In this document: piece by piece, positions 1-7,759 of the stretch
Layout: each line of letters starts with the position of its first letter
Position numbering within the stretch: position 1 is the first letter of the stretch
Origin: Streptomyces albipurpureus
GTDB lineage: Bacteria; Actinomycetota; Actinomycetes; Streptomycetales; Streptomycetaceae
Direction: 5' to 3'
Assembly (NCBI RefSeq): GCF_023701525.1
Contig: NZ_JAMQAW010000008.1
Location: 195,107 to 250,063 of the forward strand
Length of the DNA: 54,957 bases
Notes under the pieces: model-generated
Databases searched by the model: none
Told to the model about the DNA's origin: nothing
Seen by the model: only the letters and a program-made list of their open reading frames with translations
Position numbers and translations under genes: made by a program

Positions 1-144
1 CCGCTCGCTCTGCCTCAGGCCGCAGCCGTGGAGGCGCTCCGGCTGGCGACTGGCCGGTACCCGGTGTCAGAAGCAGGCCGGCAGATCGGACGGATCCAGT
101 CGGAACGGGCGACTGCGGAGACCGCGATCGGGTCGCCCCTGAAA

Positions 145-789
145 TCACCTTCGCCAGAACAGATGGTGTATCACTCCGCTCGGACTGGGCACGACCTCCA
201 GATGGAACCGGTCGGCCAGTTCGTCGGGCGACTCCCAGAGCCGTAGGCCGGACCCCAGCTTCACCGGGGAGACGGCCACGTGCAGGGTGTCGACGAGGTC
301 GGCGTCGAGGAACTGCCGGATGGTGGTGACTCCGCCGCCGAGCCGGATGTCCTTACCCCGCGCTGCTTCCCGTGCCTGGTCGAGGACCGTGGCGGGGTCG
401 CCGTCGACGAAGTGGAAGGTGGTGTCGGAGAGCGTGAACGAAGGGCGCTCGTGGTGGGTCATGACGAACACCGGGGTATGGAACGGGGGCTCGTCACCCC
501 ACCAGCCCTGCCACTCGTGGTCCTGCCAGGGCCCGCGCTGGGGACCGAACTTGTTGCGGCCCATGATCTCGGCGCCGATATTGCGGGCGAAGTCCCGCGT
601 GAAGTAGTCATCCAGGCCCCGGCTGCCTCCGGAGTCAGTGCGCATGGGCCAGCTCGCCGTGGCTCCGGCCCAGGCGAACAGCCGCTCGGGCGCGACATGG
701 CCGAACGGCCTCTCAAGGGTCTGGTCCTCACCGGCACCGACGCCGTCACTCGAAACGCTGAAGTTCTGGACCCTCAGTAGCTGAGCCAC
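145..789 (-). CDS. Dihydrofolate-reductase-like (RibD C-terminal domain) protein
   Basis: A 214-residue cytosolic protein of the RibD_C/DHFR-like family, whose members are NADPH-dependent reductases, often of unknown substrate. Family features are an N-terminal strand (VQNFSVSSDG), a GRNKFG segment like the MGRxT region, and a C-terminal IRLGGGVTTIRQFL stretch matching the conserved glycine-rich cofactor loop, followed by LVDTLHVAVSPVKLGSG. I chose the GTG at 789 because AGGAGG lies five bases before it; an in-frame TTG at 813 would put that ribosome site inside the gene. It stands alone, with the VOC gene upstream on the same strand about 175 bases away. The family call is firm, the substrate is unknown. 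Confidence 0.85.
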   Translation of the reverse strand: MAQLLRVQNFSVSSDGVGAGEDQTLERPFGHVAPERLFAWAGATASWPMRTDSGGSRGLDDYFTRDFARNIGAEIMGRNKFGPQRGPWQDHEWQGWWGDEPPFHTPVFVMTHHERPSFTLSDTTFHFVDGDPATVLDQAREAARGKDIRLGGGVTTIRQFLDADLVDTLHVAVSPVKLGSGLRLWESPDELADRFHLEVVPSPSGVIHHLFWRR

Positions 790-964
790 GTGTTCCTCCT
801 GTGCTGTCGACAACGGTGGTAGGACTCGCCGGGCGAACAGAACTCATCGGTTCGTCCGGGTCGGGTCGGGGACTGGGGCGACCGGAGACCTGGCCCGGGG
901 GTTCGGCCGCAGGTGCGCGGGGTGCTCGCCCACGGCCCGTGCCGCGCCGTCAGATGAGGCGGGG

Positions 965-1756
965 CTAGATGAAGCGGGGTGGTTCACCCGTCTGCTTGTC
1001 CAGATCGAAGACCGTGAACACCGCGCCCTGTTGGTCCGTCACGGTGGCGAACCGGCCGAACGGGCTGTCCATCGGTCCCCACAGGACCTTCCCACCGAGC
1101 TGGGTCGTCTTCGCGGCGGCGGCATCGGCGTCCGGTACGGAGAAGTGCACATTGATGAAGGGCGGGGCATCCGGCGGAAACTCGTTCTCGATCTTCATCC
1201 GGCCGGCCACCGGGTCCGCGCCGACACTCCACAGCCGGAAATCGACGCCCTCCTCATCCATGCGCTGGACGTGGAAGGGGAAGACGGCGGGAAAGAAGGC
1301 ATCGGTCCGTGCCACCTCCCTGGAGCACACGTCCGACCATGCATAGGCGCCGTGCTCGCCGTTCTTCTTCTCAAATCCCTGGTGCTTGCCCGCCTGCCAG
1401 GCACCGAAGGAGACACCGGATGGGTCTGCCCCCAGGACCATGGTCCCGAGGTCCCCGACCGCCATCGGCTCCACCGCCACCGTGCCGCCGTTCTGGCGGA
1501 TCTTCGCGGTGGTGGCGGCGGCGTCCGATGCCGCGAAGTAGAGGGTCCAGGCGGCGGGGGCGTCCATACCGGGCATTCGCTGCACGATCGCACCCACGGC
1601 TTTGCCATCGGAGTAGGCCGTGGTGTAGCCGCCGAATTCGTTTGCCGGGTCGCCGAAGGTCCACCCGAGGAGTTCGCCGTAGAAACTCTTCGCCCCCTCG
1701 ATGTCGGGGAACATCGCATCGACCCAGCACGGAGTGCCATCTGGTTGTACGGCCAT
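965..1756 (-). CDS. Two-domain VOC (glyoxalase/bleomycin-resistance fold) protein
   Basis: A 263-residue protein with two consecutive vicinal-oxygen-chelate domains. The first (about residues 10-125) contains FPDIEGAKSFYGELLGWTFG and the second (about 140-260) contains CSREVARTDAFFPAVFPF and ends in GAVFTVFDL. Two fused domains of this kind are common in actinomycetes and resemble the antibiotic-induced 27-kDa (CFP30B-like) group. The reaction is unknown; family members bind a metal and act on small molecules, or simply bind ligands. The start is an ATG with a purine-rich GAGGGG upstream. No export signal, so presumably cytosolic. No operon partner is evident. Confidence 0.85.
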   Translation of the reverse strand: MAVQPDGTPCWVDAMFPDIEGAKSFYGELLGWTFGDPANEFGGYTTAYSDGKAVGAIVQRMPGMDAPAAWTLYFAASDAAATTAKIRQNGGTVAVEPMAVGDLGTMVLGADPSGVSFGAWQAGKHQGFEKKNGEHGAYAWSDVCSREVARTDAFFPAVFPFHVQRMDEEGVDFRLWSVGADPVAGRMKIENEFPPDAPPFINVHFSVPDADAAAAKTTQLGGKVLWGPMDSPFGRFATVTDQQGAVFTVFDLDKQTGEPPRFI

Positions 1757-2087
1757 GGGGCACCACCCCTCAGTGGAACGTGTTTTCGACTCTTCTTCAC
1801 GCTAGGGGGCCATGGGGAGTGGCGCGCGTCGAAACCAGATAATCGAACGCTATTCGTACGATGGGCGGTCGGATTTGCCTCGTCGGGCGCCCGCGGGTGT
1901 TTTTGGTGGGTCTTGTCCATGCATTCGCCAGGCGCGTTGTGGCGTTTCGGGTTCCTGGGGAGTGGGAGCCGAACCCTCGTTCGTGGCTTTATGTGATAGG
2001 TGAATTACTTTCGGTGAGCGTGTCGGCATATGCCGCTCCGCTGCGGGCAGAACCGCTCCAGGGATTCCCTGCACTGGGAGGAGTCAC
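1757..2087. other. Intergenic region between divergent VOC and GH16-like genes
   Basis: No gene seen. This is divergent promoter space. An imperfect inverted repeat, ATCGAACG (1842-1849) and CGTACGAT (1855-1862), seven of eight positions paired across a five-base spacer, could be an operator. The last 100 bases before the GH16-like start are less GC-rich and probably hold its promoter, but I cannot fix a -35/-10 pair. Confidence 0.4.
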
Positions 2088-2867
2088 GTGCTCACTGACC
2101 TTCTCGCCTGGTTCAAACGACTCTGGGGACGGCTCGGCGGTGCGGCCGCCGATACCGCCGGCGATACGACCGTCGACGCCGACAGCGGTAGGGCCGGGAA
2201 CATCGACACCCCGGACCCGCCCACCCCGGTCTTCACCGCCGACTTCGCCTCCACCACCCAATGGGTCGCCGGGCATTCCTGGGCGTATCCCAATGGCGGC
2301 CCCACCAACCCCGGCGACAACAAACTCGACTACCTGGTAGAGGACCCCTCCTACAGCCGCACCGGTGTCTTCAGGGCCACTCGCCGTCCGGACGGCAAAT
2401 GGGATGCCGGCCTGCTGACCACCGAAGGCAGCGACGAGGGATTCATGGTCCGCGCGGGCGACGCGCTCGAAGCCCGGGTGCGACTACCGGAGCAGATGGG
2501 TGCCTGGCCGGCGATCTGGACCTGGCTCGACGGCGACCAGGAGATCGATGTCTTTGAATACCACCCGGACAACCCAGACCTACTGGAACTGTCCAACCGG
2601 GTGAGGGGCAGCCACCGCTACTACCGTGACCCCGCGATCAGACCCGGCGGCTGGGTGGTCCTACGGGTCGACTTCGGCGTTCGCTCGGTCCAGTGGTGGA
2701 TCAACGGCGTACAGGTCTTCGCAGACCGCCGTGGAGTGGGACGGCGTTGGCGCGCCTATCTCATCGTCAACCTCTCGGTCTGCGCCGGCCGCTACCACCC
2801 GGCACCCAGCCTGGACACCACGGAGATGTCCTACGAGGTGGAGTATCTGCACGTCTACCGCCCGTGA
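2088..2867 (+). CDS. Glycoside hydrolase family 16-like protein, no signal peptide
   Basis: A 259-residue protein. Residues about 50-258 look like the concanavalin-type beta-jelly-roll of family 16 glycosidases. The diagnostic motif ExDxxE appears as QEIDVFEYHP (near residue 150), giving nucleophile and acid/base glutamates around a conserved aspartate. Before it, MGAWPAIWTWLDG matches the usual PAxW substrate-cleft segment, and the chain ends in VEYLHVYRP as GH16 proteins do. Substrate would be a beta-1,3- or beta-1,3/1,4-glucan or a similar glycan. The N-terminus (LTDLLAWFKRLWGRLGG) is short, amphipathic and basic, not a classical signal peptide, and is followed by an acidic, Pro-rich linker. 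The GTG start has GGGAGGAG five bases upstream. Confidence 0.8.
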   Translation: MLTDLLAWFKRLWGRLGGAAADTAGDTTVDADSGRAGNIDTPDPPTPVFTADFASTTQWVAGHSWAYPNGGPTNPGDNKLDYLVEDPSYSRTGVFRATRRPDGKWDAGLLTTEGSDEGFMVRAGDALEARVRLPEQMGAWPAIWTWLDGDQEIDVFEYHPDNPDLLELSNRVRGSHRYYRDPAIRPGGWVVLRVDFGVRSVQWWINGVQVFADRRGVGRRWRAYLIVNLSVCAGRYHPAPSLDTTEMSYEVEYLHVYRP

Positions 2868-3089
2868 CCCACCCCGCTACGGGCGCGAGGTCCTGGAGGG
2901 CCCATCCCACGGCGGCGTAGCGGGATCGGTCCCGGTCGTGCCCAGGAGGATCCGGTCCCAGCGTTGCCCCCGGAGATCCGGTCGCCGCCGGGTCGGTGAC
3001 CGGGGGGAAGCGGCGGATATCGAGGTGAGCGGCTGAAGGGCGGCGTTCCGGCCGCGGCAGCCGCTCACCCGAGCGGAGAGGCCCAGGAA

Positions 3090-4571
3090 TCAGGCCGGCG
3101 GCCCGGCTCCCAGGGCGCGTTTCATGATCTTTCCCATGTCGTTGCGCGGTAGCGCATCGAGGAACCGAACCGTACGCGGGCGCTTGTGGGGGGCGAGCTG
3201 AAGGGCCACATGAGCCATCAGCTCCTCCTCCGGCGGTGGGGCGTGCGGCTCCGCGGCCACGATCCACGCCACCACCCGCTCACCGAGATCCGCGTCCGGC
3301 TCCCCGGTCACCGCCACCTCACGGACACCCGGATGATCCAGCAACGCGTTCTCGATCTCGCCCGCGCCGATCTTGTAGCCACCGCTCTTGATCAGGTCGG
3401 TGGCCCGCCGCCCCACGATCCTGACCGAACCGTCCGGGTCCAGTACCGCCATGTCGCCGGTACGGAACCACGCGCCGTCGAAGGCGGCCGCGGTGGCCTC
3501 CGGGCGGTTGAGGTACTCGGTGAAGAGGCTCTCGCCGCGCACCTGGATCTCGCCGATGCTCTGGCCGTCACGCGCGGTGATCGCCGAGCCGTCATCATCG
3601 GTCAGCCGTAGCCGCACCCCCTTGACCGGGATCCCCACCGAACCAGGCCGTGGCTCACCGTCGGCGCGCACACTGGTATTGATCAGCGTCTCGGTCATCC
3701 CGTACCGCTCCACCACCCTGCGGCCGGTCGCCGCCTCAATGCGCTCATGGTCATGGAGGGGCAGCGCCGCAGACCCGGACACCAACAGCCGTGCGCCCGC
3801 CAGGGCCTTGGCCACCGCCCGGCCCGACTCCTCGCCCTCGACGCCCGGCGCGCCCGTACCGCCGAGTACCTCCGCCAGCCGGTGGTACATCGTGGGCACC
3901 CCGAAGAGCATGGTGCCGCCGTCCCCCAACTCCTCGGCGACGCCATCCACCGAGAACCGTCCCAGGTGCCGCACCTCACCGCCTCGGCGCAACGGCCCGA
4001 GGATGCCCAGAATCAGACCGTGCACATGGAACAGCGGCAGCCCGTGCACCAGCACATCGTCGGCGGTCCAGTCCCAGGCGTCCGCCAGCGCGTCGAGGTT
4101 GGTGGCGATGGCCCGTCGCGGCAGTACGGCGCCCTTCGGCGGACCCGTCGTACCGGAGGTGTAGACGATCAGTGCGGGGGTGAGCGGGTCGGGGTCTTCC
4201 GGTAGCGGCCCGACCGTCCCGGCGACGGGGATGTCAACGCGCTCCAGCAGTCCAAGGGCCCCCGGTAGGTTGACCTCGGGTCCCGCCAGTACCGCCGCCG
4301 GGGCGCTGTCGGCGACGATATGCGCCAACTCCCGCTCGCCGGTCTTCGGATTCAGCGGAACCACCGGCACCCCGGCGAGAAGCCCGGCCACCACACCCAC
4401 CGCGGTCTCCAGCGTCGGTGTCGCCCAGAGAGCGAGCCGCGAGGCGCCACCCACCCGAAGGGCCAGCGAGCCCGCCGCGCCGGCCAGTTCGCCATAGGTC
4501 AGTCGGCGCTCACCGAACCGGAGCGCGGGCCGGTCCGATCCGGATTCGAGCGCGGGGAAGAGGTCACTCAC
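3090..4571 (-). CDS. matB: Malonyl-CoA synthetase (acyl-adenylate-forming ligase)
   Basis: A 493-residue ANL-superfamily ligase that joins malonate, or methylmalonate in Streptomyces homologues, to CoA with ATP. The P-loop LIVYTSGTTGPPKGAVL, the RYGMTETL motif, the FRTGDMA segment, the hinge region ending IKSGGYKIGAGEIEN, and the C-terminal catalytic-lysine motif NDMGKIMKRAL are all intact. The whole sequence closely resembles the S. coelicolor MatB that I remember. I placed the start at GTG 4571 because GGAGG lies eight bases upstream; ATG 4586 and upstream codons lack a ribosome site and would add an odd N-terminus. It can supply extender units to fatty-acid or polyketide synthesis and sits some 19 kb from the fab operon. 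Confidence 0.9.
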   Translation of the reverse strand: MSDLFPALESGSDRPALRFGERRLTYGELAGAAGSLALRVGGASRLALWATPTLETAVGVVAGLLAGVPVVPLNPKTGERELAHIVADSAPAAVLAGPEVNLPGALGLLERVDIPVAGTVGPLPEDPDPLTPALIVYTSGTTGPPKGAVLPRRAIATNLDALADAWDWTADDVLVHGLPLFHVHGLILGILGPLRRGGEVRHLGRFSVDGVAEELGDGGTMLFGVPTMYHRLAEVLGGTGAPGVEGEESGRAVAKALAGARLLVSGSAALPLHDHERIEAATGRRVVERYGMTETLINTSVRADGEPRPGSVGIPVKGVRLRLTDDDGSAITARDGQSIGEIQVRGESLFTEYLNRPEATAAAFDGAWFRTGDMAVLDPDGSVRIVGRRATDLIKSGGYKIGAGEIENALLDHPGVREVAVTGEPDADLGERVVAWIVAAEPHAPPPEEELMAHVALQLAPHKRPRTVRFLDALPRNDMGKIMKRALGAGPPA

Positions 4572-4913
4572 TCGTCGTTCCTCCATCGTGGGCGGGGTCA
4601 AGACGGCACGGCTTGTCCCATTCTCCCCGCCTGCTCCCCGCTCGGGCGAGGCGCTGACCGGCATGGTCGGGAGTTTTTGGCTGCCATCACCTGCCACCTG
4701 TCAGCCATGCCGGTCAGATGGAGGCGAATGGCCTCTCGGTTCAGCGGACGCTACGCCGGTGACCGCCACGACGATGTCACCGGTGGACATGGCGTGCATC
4801 GGGCTAGCCCTGGCGCCAGGGCCGTACGGGAGCCGAGTCAGGCCAGCGACCGGCCTCCCGGCGAGCGGAACCACCCCGACCGGCGCACCGGAGCCGGTTC
4901 GCCCGCAAGGTAT
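4572..4913. other. matB upstream region with two inverted repeats
   Basis: No gene seen. It lies upstream of matB and downstream of the LysE-type gene, both on the minus strand. It holds CCGGTGAC (4756-4763) paired perfectly with GTCACCGG (4776-4783) across 12 bases, and a 16-bp perfect palindrome, GCCCTGGCGCCAGGGC, at 4807-4822. The second could be the LysE-gene terminator or an operator; the first looks more like a regulator site. Confidence 0.45.
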
Positions 4914-5606
4914 TCACAGCGCCGGCAGGGGGAGCGCCACCTTCAGCGCGTACACCGCCACCAGCATGAAACCCAGCCGGAACGTCCACACCCGAGCCGT
5001 GTTCGTCAGCCGTGCCCCGGCGTAGGCACTCACCCCCACCAGCGCTTGCTGCCACACCAGCGAGGCCGCGAAGACCGCGGCCACGAACACCACCCCCATT
5101 CCGCCCGCGCCGAGCGCGGCCCCCTGAGCGGTGGTCAGCGCTACGAAGTAGAGCGCGGTGGTGGGGTTGATCAAGGTGAGCGCGGCGAACCGTAGGAAGA
5201 CCCGAGCGGGTGAGCCGCCGCCCCGCTGTGCCGCGGTGTGCCCAGGCGACCGTCCGGGCGCGTCGGTTGCCACAGGTGGTGGGGGAGCGATGGGCGCCTC
5301 GTCGGGCTGAGCCGATGCCCGTGCGGCCAGCAGCCCCCGGACCGCGATCACACCCAACACCACCGCGGACACCAGCCGCACCCATGCCTCGATGTCCGCG
5401 AGCGCCGACGCCACCAGCGGCCCCAGCGCCGTCGCCGCCCCGGCGTACACCATGTCCACCAGCGCGACCGCCGCCGCGCCCGCCACCGCGCCCCGGTAGT
5501 CGCGTAGGGCCTGTTGGACCAGGAGAACCCCGACCGCCCCCATCGGCAGTGCCACTCCCAGACCCGCCACCGCGCCCGCCACCGCTGTCTCCGCTATATC
5601 GCCCAT
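4914..5606 (-). CDS. LysE/ArgO/RhtB-family amino-acid exporter
   Basis: A 230-residue inner-membrane protein of the LysE translocator family, which exports amino acids such as lysine, arginine or homoserine. It has the usual arrangement of about six hydrophobic segments, an early GVALPMGAVGVLLVQQALR stretch, and the conserved LTLINPTTALYF motif after a cytoplasmic loop. That loop (about residues 98-132) is unusually long, Pro/Ala/Gly-rich and probably disordered. The ATG start faces an Lrp/AsnC regulator across only 71 bases, the classic arrangement for an amino-acid-responsive exporter. The exported substrate cannot be read from the sequence. Confidence 0.87.
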   Translation of the reverse strand: MGDIAETAVAGAVAGLGVALPMGAVGVLLVQQALRDYRGAVAGAAAVALVDMVYAGAATALGPLVASALADIEAWVRLVSAVVLGVIAVRGLLAARASAQPDEAPIAPPPPVATDAPGRSPGHTAAQRGGGSPARVFLRFAALTLINPTTALYFVALTTAQGAALGAGGMGVVFVAAVFAASLVWQQALVGVSAYAGARLTNTARVWTFRLGFMLVAVYALKVALPLPAL

Positions 5607-5677
5607 GCCACGGCACTATCGGGGGCGGGCCGCCGCTCACGCGGCCGTGTTCCGGTGTGGGCTGCGACAATCGCGGA

Positions 5678-6118
5678 ATGGACCCACTGGACAGCGAAAT
5701 CCTCGGTGTACTGCGGGAGGATGCGCGGATCTCCTACCGCGATCTGGGCGTACGGGTCGGGCTGAGTGCCAACGCGGCCGCCGACCGGGTCCGCAAAATG
5801 GTCCGCGACGGTGTCATCCGGGGCTTCACCACACTGATCGACCCCACCGCCGACTCCCGGGCCGGACTGCTCGTCTTCATCGACATCACCCTGCGGCCCG
5901 ACACCACCAACGAGGAGTTCGAACGGGTGGCACTGCGGCTGCCCGGTATCACCGAGGTGGTCCACGTAACGGGCGCGCATGACTATCTCGTACGGGCCAG
6001 GGCAGCCGACCCCACAGCGTTGAACGCCCTCCTCGGCACCCTGAAACGGGAGGCGGGCGTCGCCCAGTCCCACACCCGCATCGCCCTGCGAGCCGCGATC
6101 GACGGCCCTACCCGCTGA
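5678..6118 (+). CDS. Lrp/AsnC-family transcriptional regulator
   Basis: A 146-residue regulator of the feast/famine family. The N-terminal helix-turn-helix (about residues 1-60) begins MDPLDSEILGVLREDARISY and includes the recognition region LSANAAADRVRKMVRDGVI. The C-terminal RAM ligand domain (about 65-140) shows the alpha-beta pattern, including VVHVTGAHDYLVRARA. ATG 5678 gives the canonical family length. It is divergent from the LysE-type exporter and most likely controls it in response to an amino acid, binding in the 71-base gap. Cytosolic and probably octameric, by family. Confidence 0.9.
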   Translation: MDPLDSEILGVLREDARISYRDLGVRVGLSANAAADRVRKMVRDGVIRGFTTLIDPTADSRAGLLVFIDITLRPDTTNEEFERVALRLPGITEVVHVTGAHDYLVRARAADPTALNALLGTLKREAGVAQSHTRIALRAAIDGPTR

Positions 6119-6135
6119 GCGGGACGGCCGGGTCC

Positions 6136-7740
6136 CTACCTGGGCGCCTGCCAACTCACCGTGGTCCCCGCGCCGGTGTCCTCGCCACGGCCGTCATCCC
6201 GCACCATCAGTCGAACCCCGGCCGTGCCGTCCGGCAACTGGATCGTCGCGTCCACATCCACCTCGACCACGGAGATGTCCGACCGCTCCCGCACCGCCGT
6301 CAGCGCCCCGCGCAGTGCCGTGAGCAACTGCTGATCCGTCGGCTCCCGCACCAGAGCGTCCACCGCGCCACGGAAACGCACCGAGGGCCGGAAGCCCAAG
6401 GCGGTCGAGATCGCGGCCGTCTCCCGTAGCACCCGACTGCGCAGACTCGACGGCGTCTCGGTGGGCGGCTGCTGAAGCGCGAAGATCGCGGTCCGCACCT
6501 CCTGGATGGTCGAGTCCAACTCGTCGACCGCCCGGGAGAGCAGTTCATCGGCGTTCCCCGCGGTGTCCCTCCGCCGGGTGGACTCCAGCATCATCTCGGT
6601 CGCGAACAGCCGCTGCACCACCAGATCGTGCAGATCGCGGGCGATCCGGTCGCGGTCCTCGTACACCGCCAACTGCTCGCGGTTGTGCTGGGCGTCCGCC
6701 AGCACCAGGGCCAGCGCGGCCTGCGAGGCGAACTGGGTGGCCAGCAGCCTCTCCACCGCCGTGTACGGGCGCCCGTACCGCTTTCTGGGAAGTGCGAGCG
6801 TGCCGATCAACCGGCCACCGCTCTGCAGCGGCAGCATCATCGAAGGGCCGAAGCGGGTGCGGACATGCGTGGTCATCCGGGGGTCCGTCGCCGAGTCCTC
6901 GATGAACACCGGCTCCCCGCCGAGGAGTTGGACCAGCACGGGCGATCCGGGCGCGATGGTCGTACCGACGATATCGCCCGGGTCATCCGTCGAGGACGCG
7001 GCCACGATCTCCATGCCGCCATCCGCGGTGGGTTGGAGCACCACTCCGGCGGACGCGTCGGCCAGGATGCGGGCCTGTTCGGCGACGGTCATCAACGCGT
7101 CCTCGGCGCTCTCCCCGGTCAGCAGCGCGTTGGTGACCGCCGCCGCCCCCTCGATCCAGCGCGCCCGCTGCCGCGCGCTGGCGTAGAGACGGGCATTGCC
7201 GATGGCGATACCGGCTTGGGACGCGAGGACCTGGAGCACCGCGAGATCGTCCTCGGTGAAAGGGCCACTGCGTTTCTCGGAGAGGTAGAGATTGCCGAAC
7301 ACCTCGGTGTGGACCCGGATCGGCACCCCGAGGAAGGACCGCATCGCCGGATGGCCCTCCGGGACGCCGGCGGCCCGTGGGTCGGTGGTGACATCGTTGA
7401 TCAGCAGCGGCTGGGGGTCGCGGATCAGGGTGCCCACCAACCCGGTTTCCCCGGTCGGCAGCGCGCCGATCTGCTCCCGCTCCGCGTCGGTGATGCCCGA
7501 GGTGAAGAGCTCCGTGATCTGTTTGCGGTCGGGGTCGACGACGCCGAGCGCCCCGAAGCGCGCTCCGGCCACCTGGGTCGCGGTGTCCACGATGTACTGG
7601 AGCGTGGTGGGCAGGTCCAGGTCGATGCCGATACCGAGTACCGCTTCGAGGAGCAAGGGGAGCTTCGGTGCCGCGTCCTCCTCCAGGGGTGGCGCGTGGC
7701 GCTCCTGCTGATCCGTTTCTTCACCCTTCGAACCGTTCAC
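6136..7740 (-). CDS. Double-GAF sensor kinase (DevS-like) with degenerate ATPase domain
   Basis: A 534-residue protein. GAF 1 spans about residues 40-188 (with GHPAMRSFLGVPIRV near 129), GAF 2 about 205-350, then a HisKA_3 dimerisation segment RDRIARDLHDLVVQRLF with acceptor His371. The ATPase domain is abnormal. The N-box region (about 473-487) reads LTALRGALTAVRERS, without the usual Asn and His. After the G1-like DDGRG (515-519) the chain jumps to GAGTTVSWQAPR, which matches the end of related kinases, so the ATP lid and G2 box are missing. No other reading frame restores them. The GTG start has GGAGG ten bases upstream and lies 19 bases after the MreB-like gene, so the two are probably co-transcribed. 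Autophosphorylation is doubtful. No response regulator is adjacent. Confidence 0.85.
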   Translation of the reverse strand: MNGSKGEETDQQERHAPPLEEDAAPKLPLLLEAVLGIGIDLDLPTTLQYIVDTATQVAGARFGALGVVDPDRKQITELFTSGITDAEREQIGALPTGETGLVGTLIRDPQPLLINDVTTDPRAAGVPEGHPAMRSFLGVPIRVHTEVFGNLYLSEKRSGPFTEDDLAVLQVLASQAGIAIGNARLYASARQRARWIEGAAAVTNALLTGESAEDALMTVAEQARILADASAGVVLQPTADGGMEIVAASSTDDPGDIVGTTIAPGSPVLVQLLGGEPVFIEDSATDPRMTTHVRTRFGPSMMLPLQSGGRLIGTLALPRKRYGRPYTAVERLLATQFASQAALALVLADAQHNREQLAVYEDRDRIARDLHDLVVQRLFATEMMLESTRRRDTAGNADELLSRAVDELDSTIQEVRTAIFALQQPPTETPSSLRSRVLRETAAISTALGFRPSVRFRGAVDALVREPTDQQLLTALRGALTAVRERSDISVVEVDVDATIQLPDGTAGVRLMVRDDGRGEDTGAGTTVSWQAPR

Positions 7741-7759
7741 GCCTGGTGTGCCTCCGCTG

